A stretch of 64,000 nt of DNA from Sipunculus nudus (lineage: Eukaryota > Annelida > Sipuncula > Golfingiida > Sipunculidae): contig CM049318.1 of assembly GCA_026874595.1 (NCBI GenBank), forward strand, positions 52,166,750 through 52,230,749, in the 5' to 3' direction. Made by a program: the position numbers and the translations under genes. The notes below the pieces were generated by a model. The model had not been told where the DNA came from, made no database searches, and was given only the letters and a program-made list of their open reading frames with translations. The stretch's first letter is position 1. The number at the start of each line of letters is the position of its first letter. Of the stretch, positions 54,973 to 63,040 are shown piece after piece.

Positions 54973-57900
54973 TGATGTATTGCTGTGACTCACCATTTAA
55001 ACTGTTTTCCAGTGACCCATCTTCGCTTATTCTGGGAGATCCTGCGAAAAAGTAAATATTTATTAGAGCTAAAACGCTTCTATTTTACGGTAACATTTTA
55101 TTACTCCAGTGAACTCACTGGTTAAGAATTAATTAATGTAGTTTATATAACTGTAAAAATATTATCAGCTATTTTACATATGTGATACAGTGGCAGGTCA
55201 TCTTATATAGCTAGATAGGATACGCTTCCACAATCCGCCCTGAAGGTGTGTTTCGATGTACGTGTACGTGCGTATATGCTCGCACTGGCAGACGTACTTA
55301 TTGGTATACAGTGGAGCTAGCAGGTCTTTCACAAAATGATGCTGAAGTGACGTTATCGTTCTCGGAATCACCGAGTTCACACAGACCTTTGAACCGTTTA
55401 TTAGAAAAACCGTTCCCACGGTGCACAGGATGTTCGTTATCTTTATCTCCACTTTTTCATATATACATAATAGCACTAACACAATGGAGAACGAAAGGCG
55501 AACCAGAGTTTTGCAAATGGCGTTTTGCAACTAGTGATCTTTCAACTTGGCGACATGTATACGCAACCAACTACATTCAGTTACATGGTTCCTGTTAGTC
55601 AATACAATTTGAGCGCATGTACCATGTCCATTAACAACTCGTGGATAAACAAACTTATACATTGATCACAGAGGCGTTATAGGAACTTGGCAGGCATTAC
55701 CTTTAGTTAATTCATATGTACGCAGAGCAGGCCAGAAATCGCATAAATTGTACTTATAAGGGTGGTGTCTAACTAAATTTAAATCGATGTTCACTTACTG
55801 ATGATATTTGTTTTGGTGTAATTTCCGATCTTTGGTAGTGTCTTCTGCAGTACATCTGTCAAGCATAAAAGGAATTTGTGGAGGTTTCGCAGAACAGACG
55901 GAGATCATTTTTAAAGTTTATGTCCTAAAATGCATGGGATTTGTTTGCTGAGAAAATATGACAGTGACAATCCATAACCCCACCCCCATAATAAACCCCC
56001 ACCCTCCTGATACTATGCCCCATCTCCCTAATGCCATAGAGAATAAAGACCCCTTCCAGAATATCATAATTTGTTTTCAACTCAAAGTGCAACAATTGTC
56101 TGATATCACCGGCGATGTCAGTATTTACCGATTTGCCTTCCTGGTCATTCCTTGTGCTTCCTCGGCTCTCTAGGGAACATTATACGCAGGCGGCCGTAAT
56201 AGGTAACTACTAAGTTTTCATTCTGCATTTGCCTGCCGCCCATGACGAGTAAACATACACTCCATACACTATACTTTAATTGGGAGTCCTAGCGCAGAAT
56301 TGGACGCGAATCCACACCTTGCTGTCACAAGTCCAACGTCCTAACCATTACGCCGCCACGCTCAACACTTTATTGATTAATTTTTAATCATTTGAATTAT
56401 ATCAAATCATCTCACTTACAAAACATTCAACATACTATAATTGGGCTAACGCATATCATATTATAAAATGAAATACACCTGAAGTAAATAACTGTAAGAT
56501 TATCGAGGAAAATATTAAGAAATTGTAAATTATGTTGACCACGGAATTATCTCGAAATTGGTATGTTTAACGTATATGTTTTATCCTGTGCACTGTTTTA
56601 ACACTTTAAATTTCTTCGATCGTATGTCGCGCTAAACCAGTGAAAGTTTGCGAACATATTTGCTAAACACTGGTCTTAATTTTGTCAAATTCATGTGCAC
56701 ATAGCATGTACATTAGCCACCAAGGGTAACTATAAAATGTTAGATATATCTGAGGGTACATTTTATAGTCACCACCTCATGTATGCACTTGGGTGGGATT
56801 CTAACTTCTGTATGATCTGTGTCTTAAAAAGGGAGAAACCCCCTCAGTAACTCGAGTATCTCGCTTTTTAAAGACAAAATTCTGTTATGATAAGCTAATT
56901 ACATAAATTCACTGCTTAATTAAGTCTATAACTCTTGTAAACGGGACCAGTACACAAAACAATGTCGCCGCTACATAAACATTCTAACTGCTTCTGTCAT
57001 GGCGTTTATAAGCAGTACGACCCGTGTCTTCTTAGACTAAAATACACAAGAACTAAAGTAAAATGCACTTACAGTTGCCAATATGTGGCAGTTGTATTGA
57101 AAATAAGATACTTTTGACATGGTGAAGAAGTATTAATGTCACCCGATCCATGAAACTGAAAATAAAACTGCCTTTTCTGGAAAATACGATCGTATCGTGG
57201 CCAAATACCACTTATCTCTACATATGGGGAGGCGACGAAACAGTCGTCCGTCAACGGTGCAAGACGTAAGCAACCCCTGTCGCTCGAACAAAGCACGGCC
57301 AGAATGACCGCCACAATGTTTATGTGAGCGTTACGTCATGCCGGTTAAGAACGCAACCCTGGAGGTCGACCCCGTCGTACGAAGGAGATTAAATATTCTA
57401 CACCGGAAGTCAGACCCGCGTCCCACGAAGCACCATTCTCCTTACGCGAGATCTCGCCTGTGAAGGCGATGGATCTCTGCAAATTAATGTTCACAAGGCA
57501 CTTTTTTCAGTCGAACGCAAGAAAAATCGCCTGGCAATTGAAACTTACAAGTAATTAAAGCATTGAAGCAAATAAAGAATATACACTGAAAACATTCATT
57601 TCAAATATAACAATTATTAAGAATATGATTGTCTGTTTGTTTTTACATGTTGTAAAACTCGGGTAAACTACATTGCGGCGCGATACCGGTGAAGTAGTGA
57701 TGATAATGTATACAAACAATGGCACGTGCCACACGGTTTAAGCTTGTGTTTGGTAAATATGCGCTATTCTGGGGTGACAGGTGACGTCCAGGTGCATATG
57801 TTCCGCCATGTTTGTATACAGTGGTTGCCCTAGCAATCCAGGTCAAACTCGCTGAAGTTATGTGTCGTGTGAACATTCCCTTGCAGGGATCATCATTGTC

Positions 57901-60717
57901 TCAATAGACCTTGACCCTTGTACGGAGGTTGACGAAGCCTCAACCTCCGAACAGGGTCCAGGTCGATTAAACAATGATAGGACCCTGCCTATTAAGACGG
58001 ACTTAAGCATGTTTGACCTGAAATATAACCCAGTAAACGCCTCTTTTGGATGATTAGACTCAGTAAATGTAAACAACCGTGACATGTGACTCCTGATCCC
58101 TTGTATATCTCATTTCAGCATACAATAAAGGTTAATCCCCATTCATGCAAGTACATGTAATCCTTTTGCATAATGTTAAAAAGACCACAACAACTATCCA
58201 AGGATGCAAGTACATAAGTTTTTGTTTATATTTACAATACCGCGTCACAGTTATTTTACAGATTAATCAATATATAAAATATGTTTCACGGACAAATACC
58301 TTTTATCTAATACTTATAAAAGGAATTCAGTTCAAGTTTGTTCGCAATGTTCTCTAAAACTGCGCTGTGTACAATATTGTGCCATACAACATTTTAAAGG
58401 TTATTATCCCCGCAGTGACATAGGCGATATGAAAATAAATAATTTTTAATTTACATATAATTTTTCTGTTTTTTTAGCGAGCACAGCCGAACTGCCTTCG
58501 GCAATCACGGAATGCTTGCATCGTGGTCACTTAACCTCTAACACTAAGGACTATTGTTCATATGAATAACGCTTGCTTTCAATAAGGAATTTGACCCACG
58601 TGCGTGGTCAGTAAAAGAGAGAAACACATGGTTCTCGCTTTATGAAATGGAGAGTTCAACCCAGGAGGATTAATGACAAAACCTAATTCAAGGTCCCAAT
58701 TTCAGGAACAGGCGTGGGGTGGGGTGGAGTGCAGTCTGGGGTTTCAGGCCTCACAATTTGTCTGATACGATGACGGATTGCGGCGGTTGAAAATGAATAC
58801 GGACGCTCTGCATGGAGTCCCGTTAGGTCCGCTTCTGCTACTTACGAGGTATGCATATTTCTGTTTCTTTCTTCAGGAACAGTTTCCTTGCAACGTACAT
58901 TTAATAAATCTTTCATGTGTTCCTCACATCAGCCTAATCTTTATACGTCCATCGAAAACCTGAATGCCCCCGCGTCTCATTCCAGTTCGCAATGTCAACA
59001 CCATCACTGGCCAGGTCATCAAGGTAAACATACCGGGGTATAAATTTCTTGCTACGAGGAAAGAACCAAAAAATAAATGTTAAAAATATTGGAGTGACTG
59101 CAGGATCACTCACGCACTGTCTCCACCAGATTATGAGTTTATACGGACGGACGGTATGATGTTAAGGATTCATGTAATTTAAAAGTAAGTGGCAAAATTA
59201 AGATACAAGCAGCTGTACATAAAAACGTTTTCTGTTCACAGAAGTGTTGTGCCTCAGAGAGGTATGTGAGTTATTCTGCAGTCGTGCCAAAATGTTTATA
59301 CATATCTTATGGAGACTGAGAGTTATGGAGAGTTTCCCACTGAAAACCTATATTTTCTGTTAACTTTTAGAATTAAAAAAATGAGCCAACATTTCACATC
59401 TCAGTTAATAAATCTCCCCAACCCCGTTAATAAGCCCGGTGTACCGGGTCTAACAGCTAGTTGGTTATATTTTGAATGGGTGTTGTAGAAGCATACTCTA
59501 TATTTGCTCCACTATTTTATTTTTTTGTCATTTACGCTTTTTACGCGATATGGCTTGCGTTCGGCTGGAAAGAGTGCTGAGCGGCGCACATTTGGCAAGA
59601 GAACTATACTTCACCTTCAAAGACGAGATCTCGCGGAGATCTCGTGGAGAATGACGAAGCACTCCGTTATGTTTATCATACCTTGCAACAGCATGTACCA
59701 AAACAGCATTTGAAAATTCATTCTTACCAAGTATATGTTTCTCTTTTGATTGAGCGGCTCCCTGCAAGAGACATATTTGAAAGATTAGTCTCAATGCTCA
59801 CTTATATAAATGGAAAGCTTTCATTTTATAAATTTACAAAAAAAAAAAAAATGCAAATTTGGAGAATAAAGCACATATGAAACAATGCTCTGGCAATCAT
59901 TAAATCAATATACCATTATGATGTATGTATATGTATCTATGTATGTATCTATATATTTATATATGTGTGTAATGTATTTTTATCCCAAGACAACAATCCA
60001 GGGATACTAAGGTTTTAGCACGTTTCCGCCGCCTCCGCAGAGTTTTCTTGTGGGCAAGATAACTTACGAAATGTTTCTCTTTATTACACTTCACGTATTC
60101 ATAGATATGAGTGAGAGGATGAAGCCTTTTTAAACTGGGTTAAGATCTTTACTATTTGCCGACCTTAACCTTGAATATGTGTATTTTTGGGAAAATCTCC
60201 CAAAATAAAAAATGTCTCAAGTCAAGAAATATTGCATGGATTGTCAGAAAATCCAATTGCCAAAAGATCTTTGACAGCTTTGTCTTTTACCATGCAGAGA
60301 CTAGTGCCGCCGCATATTTTCTTTTTCTTGTTTCTGCACTTTTAAATATCCACCTCTTTGCAATTTCACAGCAGTGAAGCATTATAAGTCAAAACTAATA
60401 GACAGATTTTTAAAAATGTAAATATCGGATATGCATGCATAGATATGGGATATAGGATTAGGTCGATTAAAATTGGTTTCATTACCTTTACCCCCGACCC
60501 TACCCCGGAAATCGATGACTCTAGTTGTGTGTGTGTGTGCGTGCATATGTGGTAAAACTAACGACACAGGTAGAAAAAAACCCCAGACAAATACATAATT
60601 ATGCGAATGCGCGGTACGTACACGATGCAGTAAACATAAATGACTACATATATAATTAACGTATACAAGTATCTACACCTCTTTGCACTCACCTTTTTTG
60701 TCCCATTTGACAGCGAC
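32984..60717 (-). CDS. Gene B: MAM-TSP1x3-CUB-trypsin-fold serine protease (5' end missing, 14 exons seen)
   Basis: Exons in transcript order: 60717-60693, 55855-55799, 55041-54994, 53683-53537, 51687-51487, 50570-50418, 49897-49653, 48528-48348, 40548-40406, 39382-39166, 38063-37793, 37041-36773, 35987-35854, 33139-32984. They sum to 2247 bases, i.e. 748 residues plus TAA, with all phases matching. Order: charged linker (1-44), MAM (about 45-208), TSP1 modules (about 214-265, 267-290, 299-352), CUB (359-472), linker, S1 protease (512-748). The triad is His555, Asp608 and Ser700. Expected role: extracellular or membrane-anchored modular endopeptidase (family knowledge). No signal peptide or membrane anchor is visible; the first seen exon starts in phase 0, so upstream exons should lie beyond 60717, probably outside the window. 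Gly at 189 and no Cys191/Cys220, as in gene A. One intron is GC-AG. Extra symmetrical exons could have been missed. Confidence 0.88.
34456..35354. mobile_element. ~0.9-kb hAT-like non-autonomous element in a gene B intron
   Basis: Ends are TAGTGGTGGGCCGAT and its inverted partner ATCGGCTCCCACCACTA-like, with CGATCATCG/CGATGATCG palindromes inside each end. It sits between two (TA)n tracts, so the target duplication cannot be read. hAT assignment rests on the TAGTGGTGGG terminus and is tentative. Confidence 0.55.
35357..35401. repeat. (TA)n
   Basis: Uninterrupted AT dinucleotides adjoining the hAT-like element. Confidence 0.9.
35854..35987 (-). CDS. Gene B exon: S1 pocket segment
   Basis: Acceptor ATTTCGCAG, donor GTAGGT; phase 1 in, 0 out, like gene A exon 6. 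It encodes LKQVLLEV, Cys672/Cys685, and CAGYNTGQRGIYR: Gly at position 189 and Tyr at 191 by gap-free alignment to trypsin. Confidence 0.92.
36773..37041 (-). CDS. Gene B exon: catalytic Asp segment
   Basis: The acceptor follows an ATT microsatellite (ATTATTATTCAG); the donor is GTGAGT. Phase 2 in, 1 out, like gene A exon 5. It encodes VFVMVGSVDI, EYDIALLKL (Asp608), APLCLPDKP and CAATGWGVSN. Confidence 0.95.
37046..37156. repeat. (ATT)n and (TAATA)n next to a gene B acceptor
   Basis: AAT/ATT triplets at 37046-37095 form part of the polypyrimidine side of the acceptor of the 37041 exon on the minus strand. A TAATA pentamer run follows at about 37131-37155. Confidence 0.85.
37793..38063 (-). 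CDS. Gene B exon: linker, mature protease N-terminus and catalytic His
   Basis: Acceptor TTTTTTCCTGAAG, donor GTGAGT; phase 1 in, 2 out, like gene A exon 4. It encodes an Asn/Thr-rich linker, Cys498 (chain-linking), the activation junction SLHN/ILGG at 511-512, PGSWPW-like AGSWPWMAAV, and CGATILSKRFILTAAHC with His555. Confidence 0.95.
38100..38445. repeat. Dispersed repeat, best-preserved copy
   Basis: ATTGCCTCCGCAAGGAGG, a (GT)n stretch, ACCCAATCATGAACGGAATC and a tail near CTTGCATTCCTTAGAATGC. Partial relatives lie at 17200-17480 and 24900-25045. Confidence 0.6.
38784..38867. repeat. (TA)n, ~84 bp
   Basis: AT dinucleotides with one ATAAAT interruption, inside a gene B intron. Confidence 0.9.
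39166..39382 (-). CDS. Gene B exon: CUB domain, C-terminal half
   Basis: Acceptor TTTTACAG, donor GTACGT; phase 0 in, 1 out. It encodes INLQFLVFLTE, DKLTLFAGTSTSD, LGEFSG and LFQFTSDGATVWRGFDIQY, the second half of a CUB fold (F-x-S-D-x-x-x-x-x-G-F). The second Cys pair of classical CUB domains is absent. Confidence 0.92.
39408..39550 (+). mobile_element. tRNA-derived SINE fragment
   Basis: GAGCTTGGTGGCCAAATGCG...GACGCTGGACTTG matches the tRNA-like head seen on the minus strand at 56281-56365. The B-box side is eroded. Confidence 0.4.
40071..40325. mobile_element. Small TIR element, copy 1 (~255 bp)
   Basis: Ends AGGTATGATTCTCAGGCAC and inverted GTGCCTGAGAAATATACC. The interior is AT-rich with a G run. 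It matches the 49.2-kb copy. Confidence 0.75.
40406..40548 (-). CDS. Gene B exon: CUB domain, N-terminal half
   Basis: Acceptor AAAACCAG (weak tract), donor GTACGA; phase 1 in, 0 out. It encodes ACGATPVTLTGTTGHIFSPGF, i.e. the opening Cys and the G-x-I-x-S-P-x-F/Y signature of CUB, then CFWQLTAAKGQ (second Cys). Confidence 0.9.
40901..41290 (+). mobile_element. Helitron 5' fragment
   Basis: Begins TCTAATACTTATAAAAGG after an A and matches the first ~340 bp of the complete copy at 58306. The match is lost after about 41280, so it is a truncated copy. Confidence 0.6.
42105..42205. repeat. Hairpin segment with CAGACTAACACGG tail
   Basis: GAGACGCCTTTTAGATAG and, 26 bases on, CTATCTGAAAGGCGTC form a ~16-bp stem. 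CAGACTAACACGG follows at 42194, the same word that follows the hammerhead-like core near 29.77 kb. Confidence 0.55.
42234..42540. repeat. (TA)n, (CA)n/(TA)n and (GA)n cluster
   Basis: Tracts at 42234-42256, 42417-42491 and 42492-42538. Confidence 0.9.
44505..45587 (+). mobile_element. Helitron copy (3' part) interrupted by a nested insertion
   Basis: 44515-44704 and 45333-45587 match consecutive parts of the complete Helitron at 58306-59460. The 3' end has hairpin CCCGGTATACCGGG (45562-45575), 8 bases, then CTAG (45584-45587) followed by T, the Helitron end rule. Its 5' part is not seen. Confidence 0.7.
44705..45332. mobile_element. ~630-bp insertion inside the Helitron, 8-bp target duplication
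   Basis: TTCGCAAT occurs at 44697-44704 and 45333-45340, where the uninterrupted copy has it once. Near its right end lies the palindrome ATGCGGCGGTATCCAGG - GT - inverted arm (45284-45319). No terminal inverted repeat recognised; class unknown. Confidence 0.6.
45805..46986 (-). pseudogene. 5'-truncated LINE ORF2 fragment (L1/Tx1-like), with zf-RVT region
   Basis: Read on the minus strand: 46952-46455 encodes the region after the reverse transcriptase domain (EQKIIWNYKLLKIDN, FRIGKGISGIHFLNG). After a frame break, 46366-46025 encodes VFQYKLLNNCL...LCSFCKREQEQLIHLFWSC, the C-x2-C-x7-H-x4-C zinc-binding reverse transcriptase tail (zf-RVT). A further break leads to 46041-45805 (RARNSQ...ACQEIWKYARIE), the C-terminus. 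Endonuclease and RT catalytic parts are missing. It is a dead copy in a gene B intron. Confidence 0.8.
48348..48528 (-). CDS. Gene B exon: third TSP1 module, GC donor
   Basis: Acceptor CGTTTCAG; phase 0 in, 1 out. It encodes VWGAWGGWSPCSVTCGTG with closing CEMPACYT. The only phase-matching donor is CAG/GCAAGT, a GC-AG intron; the nearest GT downstream (at TTTGTAATA) would end in phase 0 and not fit the CUB exon. Confidence 0.9.
49234..49529. mobile_element. Small TIR element, copy 2 (296 bp)
   Basis: Ends AGGTATGGTTCTCAGGCAC and GTGCCTGAGAACCATGCCT are inverted partners differing at one base. A MITE-like element, with a relative at 40071 and a more eroded one at about 35415-35700. Confidence 0.85.
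49653..49897 (-). CDS. Gene B exon: two TSP1 modules
   Basis: Acceptor ATATCAAG (weak tract), donor GTATAT; phase 1 in, 0 out. It encodes WKPWSDWGSCSPSCG with a CRGACP-type ending, then PWSSWSLCSATCG to TGCAMYQ. Both have the W-x-x-W-x-x-C-S-x-x-C-G start of TSP1, with short modules. Confidence 0.92.
50418..50570 (-). CDS. Gene B exon: MAM domain, C-terminal part
   Basis: Acceptor TTTTTTTCAG, donor GTATAG, phase 1-1. It encodes GTEWKKHLVDI, LQILFLAMSVNG and GAIAVDDVTLSRGSC, the G-x-I-A-x-D-D end signature of MAM domains. Confidence 0.93.
51487..51687 (-). CDS. Gene B exon: MAM domain, central part
   Basis: Acceptor TTGATACAG, donor GTTAGT, phase 1-1. It encodes CLRFWLYAYGVNVGNL followed by VLVRHQDNGGYEQVL, the C-L-x-F-W-Y...G-x-L-x-V core of MAM domains. 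Confidence 0.92.
52135..52645. repeat. Dispersed ~500-bp repeat, copy 1
   Basis: Shares long stretches with 57440-57990 (ACTACATTGCGG, GTATACAAACAAT, CACGTGCC, GTGACGTCC, AGTGGTTGCCC). No coding content. It lies in a gene B intron. Confidence 0.7.
53537..53683 (-). CDS. Gene B exon: MAM domain, N-terminal part
   Basis: Acceptor TTTTGCCCAG, donor GTTGGT (non-optimal). Phase 1-1. It encodes Cys48 and Cys55 and then PWKRTTGST, which matches the W-x-R-x-x-G-S-T signature near the start of MAM domains. Confidence 0.82.
54193..54473. repeat. Two (TA)n tracts
   Basis: About 70 bp at 54193-54262 and 52 bp at 54422-54473. A third tract of ~50 bp is at 54918-54969, close to the 54994 exon. Confidence 0.9.
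54994..55041 (-). CDS. Gene B linker exon (48 nt)
   Basis: Acceptor TTTTTCGCAG, donor GTGAGT. Symmetrical phase 1-1, encoding SPRISEDGSLENSLN. A short spacer before the MAM domain; being symmetrical it could be skipped without a frameshift. Confidence 0.6.
55490..55760. repeat. Dispersed repeat with partner at 62035-62210
   Basis: CCAGAGTTTTGCAAATGGCG...GTTTTGCAACTAG and the following ~160 bp recur in diverged form near 62040-62205. Non-coding. Confidence 0.5.
55799..55855 (-). CDS. Gene B linker exon (57 nt)
   Basis: Acceptor TTGACAG, donor GTAAGT. Phase 1-1 reading gives VLQKTLPKIGNYTKTNII, with one N-glycosylation sequon (NYT). No domain is recognised; it joins in frame to the next exon to give NIIRSPRISED. 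Confidence 0.6.
56281..56365 (-). mobile_element. tRNA-derived SINE head fragment
   Basis: On the minus strand GAGCGTGGCGGCGTAATGG, TTAGGACG and GGATTCGCGTCC resemble A and B boxes. It matches 39408-39455. No cloverleaf good enough for a functional tRNA. Confidence 0.45.
57440..57990. repeat. Dispersed ~500-bp repeat, copy 2, ending in a long hairpin
   Basis: Diverged direct copy of 52135-52645. Its end forms a ~49-bp inverted repeat (57883-57932 with 57940-57988, about 85% paired, ~7-base loop) where the 52-kb copy has only one arm. Confidence 0.7.
58306..59460 (+). mobile_element. Non-autonomous Helitron, complete (1155 bp)
   Basis: The 5' end TCTAATACTTATAAAAGG follows an A (58305). The 3' end has hairpin CCCGGTGTACCGGG (59435-59448), then CTAG at 59457-59460 followed by T. 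No Rep/helicase coding sequence, so it depends on an autonomous partner. Related partial copies at 40901 and 44505. Confidence 0.8.
60693..60717 (-). CDS. Gene B microexon (25 nt), first exon visible
   Basis: Read on the minus strand, CTTTTTCAG precedes 25 bases encoding VAVKWDKK plus one base, followed by GTGAGT. Starting in phase 0 it ends in phase 1, exactly what the 55855 exon needs. Strong splice sites on both sides are the main support; the peptide has no recognisable domain. Confidence 0.55.
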
Positions 60718-61682
60718 CTGAAAAAGATTTTAAAAAAGAATTAATGCATTTACTTTCAAAGCTTATGTCCCCTCGGATATTCTTACAAGGACTATAAAAC
60801 ACGTGTATGAAAGTACAATAGACATGCATGACAAGAATAAATTGGTTATGAGCGCTTTGTTTGCAAAATGGCTCCCTGTTATTTTCTTCATTTTATACAA
60901 GTGAATAACCTTGTCTGACTAAAAAGAGAGTGTATGGTTCACACTTTGTGTGTGGGAATCTTTGGTTAGAGTTTTTTTTTAATTCAATGTGCGGTATTCC
61001 GTTTGATTAATATCAGTCCAGAATGAACTGTCTACATGTACATAGACTGCAATTTGTTTTACTTACCGTGACCTCTCTCTCTCCTCTCTCTCTCATAAGC
61101 ACTAGACCATACACATATCATGCTAGAGTTCAAATTGCACATAATTAAACATAGAATGTATAAACGTATTAGATTTCCATGACTGAACTATGTCAAAACA
61201 AAAGGAGATACGAGGGATTATTATATGTTTCTCCCTTTGACGGATATATATTGTTGGGAGCTTGTAATCCAACCCAAGAGCAAATTTGGGATTGTGCCTA
61301 AAATGTACTGTCAGATATATCGAACATTTTAGTGACCTTTTGTGGCTAGTAACATAACTGCAAATTTATTAAGCCTACCACTTATATATGAGCGTCTAAG
61401 ACACCTGCCCGTAATTGTTTATTTGACAGCAAGGCAGCCTGCTAAACAGATGTACCCACAGAGCTTTATACAATAATTAAATAAAGCGTTATCCAATTGG
61501 TCTTAGGGGCTGGTAACCTTAATTTAAAAAGTACATTTCGCTCATCACTTTAAGTACAGTCATTATATATAAATGGAAATCGAAACAAAATCAGAACGGT
61601 ATTTGTTGAAGTATTTCTGCCTCTGTATAGTTAAAGGGGTATATTCCGATATCTGACATCTATGAAAAGATAAACTTTGGGT

Positions 61683-61905
61683 GCCTGGCCTATCGAGGGG
61701 TAAAACGCTAGGCGACGTCCGCTGGCGACCCGGGTTCGATCCCCGGTGTGGCCATGAGAGTGGGTTGTATAGTTGCCCGTCCAAGGCCGATGGTTTTCTC
61801 CATCCATACAGACTACCGAACGCCATCATCTGACCGATGGAGAGTGCCTTGATTAGTTTATTTACTATTTGTACAACCCATGTAAAATAAAATAAATTTA
61901 CAAGA
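61683..61905 (+). mobile_element. tRNA-derived SINE, second family
   Basis: tRNA-like head with A-box text TGGCCTATCGAGGGGTAAAA and B-box GGGTTCGATCCCC (about 61731-61743), a body ending near TTTGTACAACCCATG, and an AAATAAAATAAAT tail. A 3' portion of the same family recurs at about 62213-62345. Confidence 0.75.
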
Positions 61906-62749
61906 ACCTTCTTCGAAAATAGACCAGAATACGCCGATTCCACCGCACACAGGCTGTTCCGATATCAACGTGATTATAACAAGGGGGACAAAATAATCAA
62001 AACATATTTAACATGGAAAACTGACAGCAAGTCAGGCTAACCAAAGCTTTGCAAAGGGCGTTTCGTTACTAGGGACCGTTCAACTTTTGCACCTATGCAT
62101 GGAACCAACCACCTTACAATACAGGTTTTCCCGTTTGTCAACATTGATTTGTTTACTAACAGCTTGTTGATAAGCTAATACATCCGTCAAAGAGGTGTTA
62201 TAAGAACTTGAACGTCCAAGGCTCTTGGTTTTCTCCGGATTCTCCGGTTTCCTATCACCTCTTAAGACGCCACAATCCGAGCTATGGAGGGTGCTTCGTA
62301 TTAGTTATTATAACAAGTCGTACAATCCATGTAAAATAAATAATAAAAAAAGTTTATATTTTATAAGAACTTTCTGAAATATAATTATCTAGAGTTCATT
62401 GATATGTATAGGGAGTAAGTCAGAAATCACACAAATACTTTTGTAAAGGATGGCTTCATTTTCGCAAGGTTAACATTTCGAGATTTTCATCCGTTCTTTC
62501 ACCTTTTCACGAGAGTCCTATTATCCCGATCTCACCATACTTGGACTGAGGTCAAAGTGAATAGTGAACGAACGGATGTTAAATTTCAATGTTAGCAGAT
62601 AATTTTGAAAGATCTGATAACTGTGGTCGGCCATTTCTTCACGAGGGTTTAATATTTGCGATATTCGCGGTGGGGAAATTAACACGAAAATAAAACCTTC
62701 ATGAACAAGATGCCACAATAGCACAGGTGAACAGTATTTATTTTAAAAC

Positions 62750-63040
62750 CGCAATGACTTATTCTATAACCTCAATGAATTATTCTATAACCTAAGTGAC
62801 TTATTCTATAACCTCAGTGACTAATTCTATGACCTCAGTGACTTATTCTATAACCTCAGTGACTAATTCTATGACCTTAGTGACTTATTCTATAACCTCA
62901 GTGACTTATTCTATAACCTCAATGACTTATTCTATAAGCTCAATGTTTTATTCTTTAACCTCAATGACTTTTTCTATAACCTCAATGACTTATTCCATAA
63001 CCTCAGCGACTTATTCCATAACCTCAATGACTTATCACAT
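62750..63040. repeat. 21-bp minisatellite, about 13 copies
   Basis: Unit TGACTTATTCTATAACCTCAG with point variants. As 21 is a multiple of three, one frame stays open and reads as seven-residue repeats (SITSVTY). There is no start context or neighbouring exon to suggest that it is translated. Confidence 0.92.

Noticed and set aside
55198-55600. Overlapping 110- and 116-residue frames on opposite strands
   Set aside because: No domain features, and part of the region is a dispersed repeat with a diverged copy at 62 kb.
57069-57314. Minus-strand frame beginning with a hydrophobic stretch, considered as a signal-peptide exon of gene B
   Set aside because: It starts with GTG, not ATG, lies between exons that already join in phase, and its donor leaves phase 2, which leads to a stop when joined to the following exons.
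61563-61943. 126-residue minus-strand frame
   Set aside because: It reads across a tRNA-derived SINE in antisense; not a gene.
62750-63040. CRISPR-like array
   Set aside because: Units are contiguous 21-bp repeats without spacers in an animal genome; it is a minisatellite.
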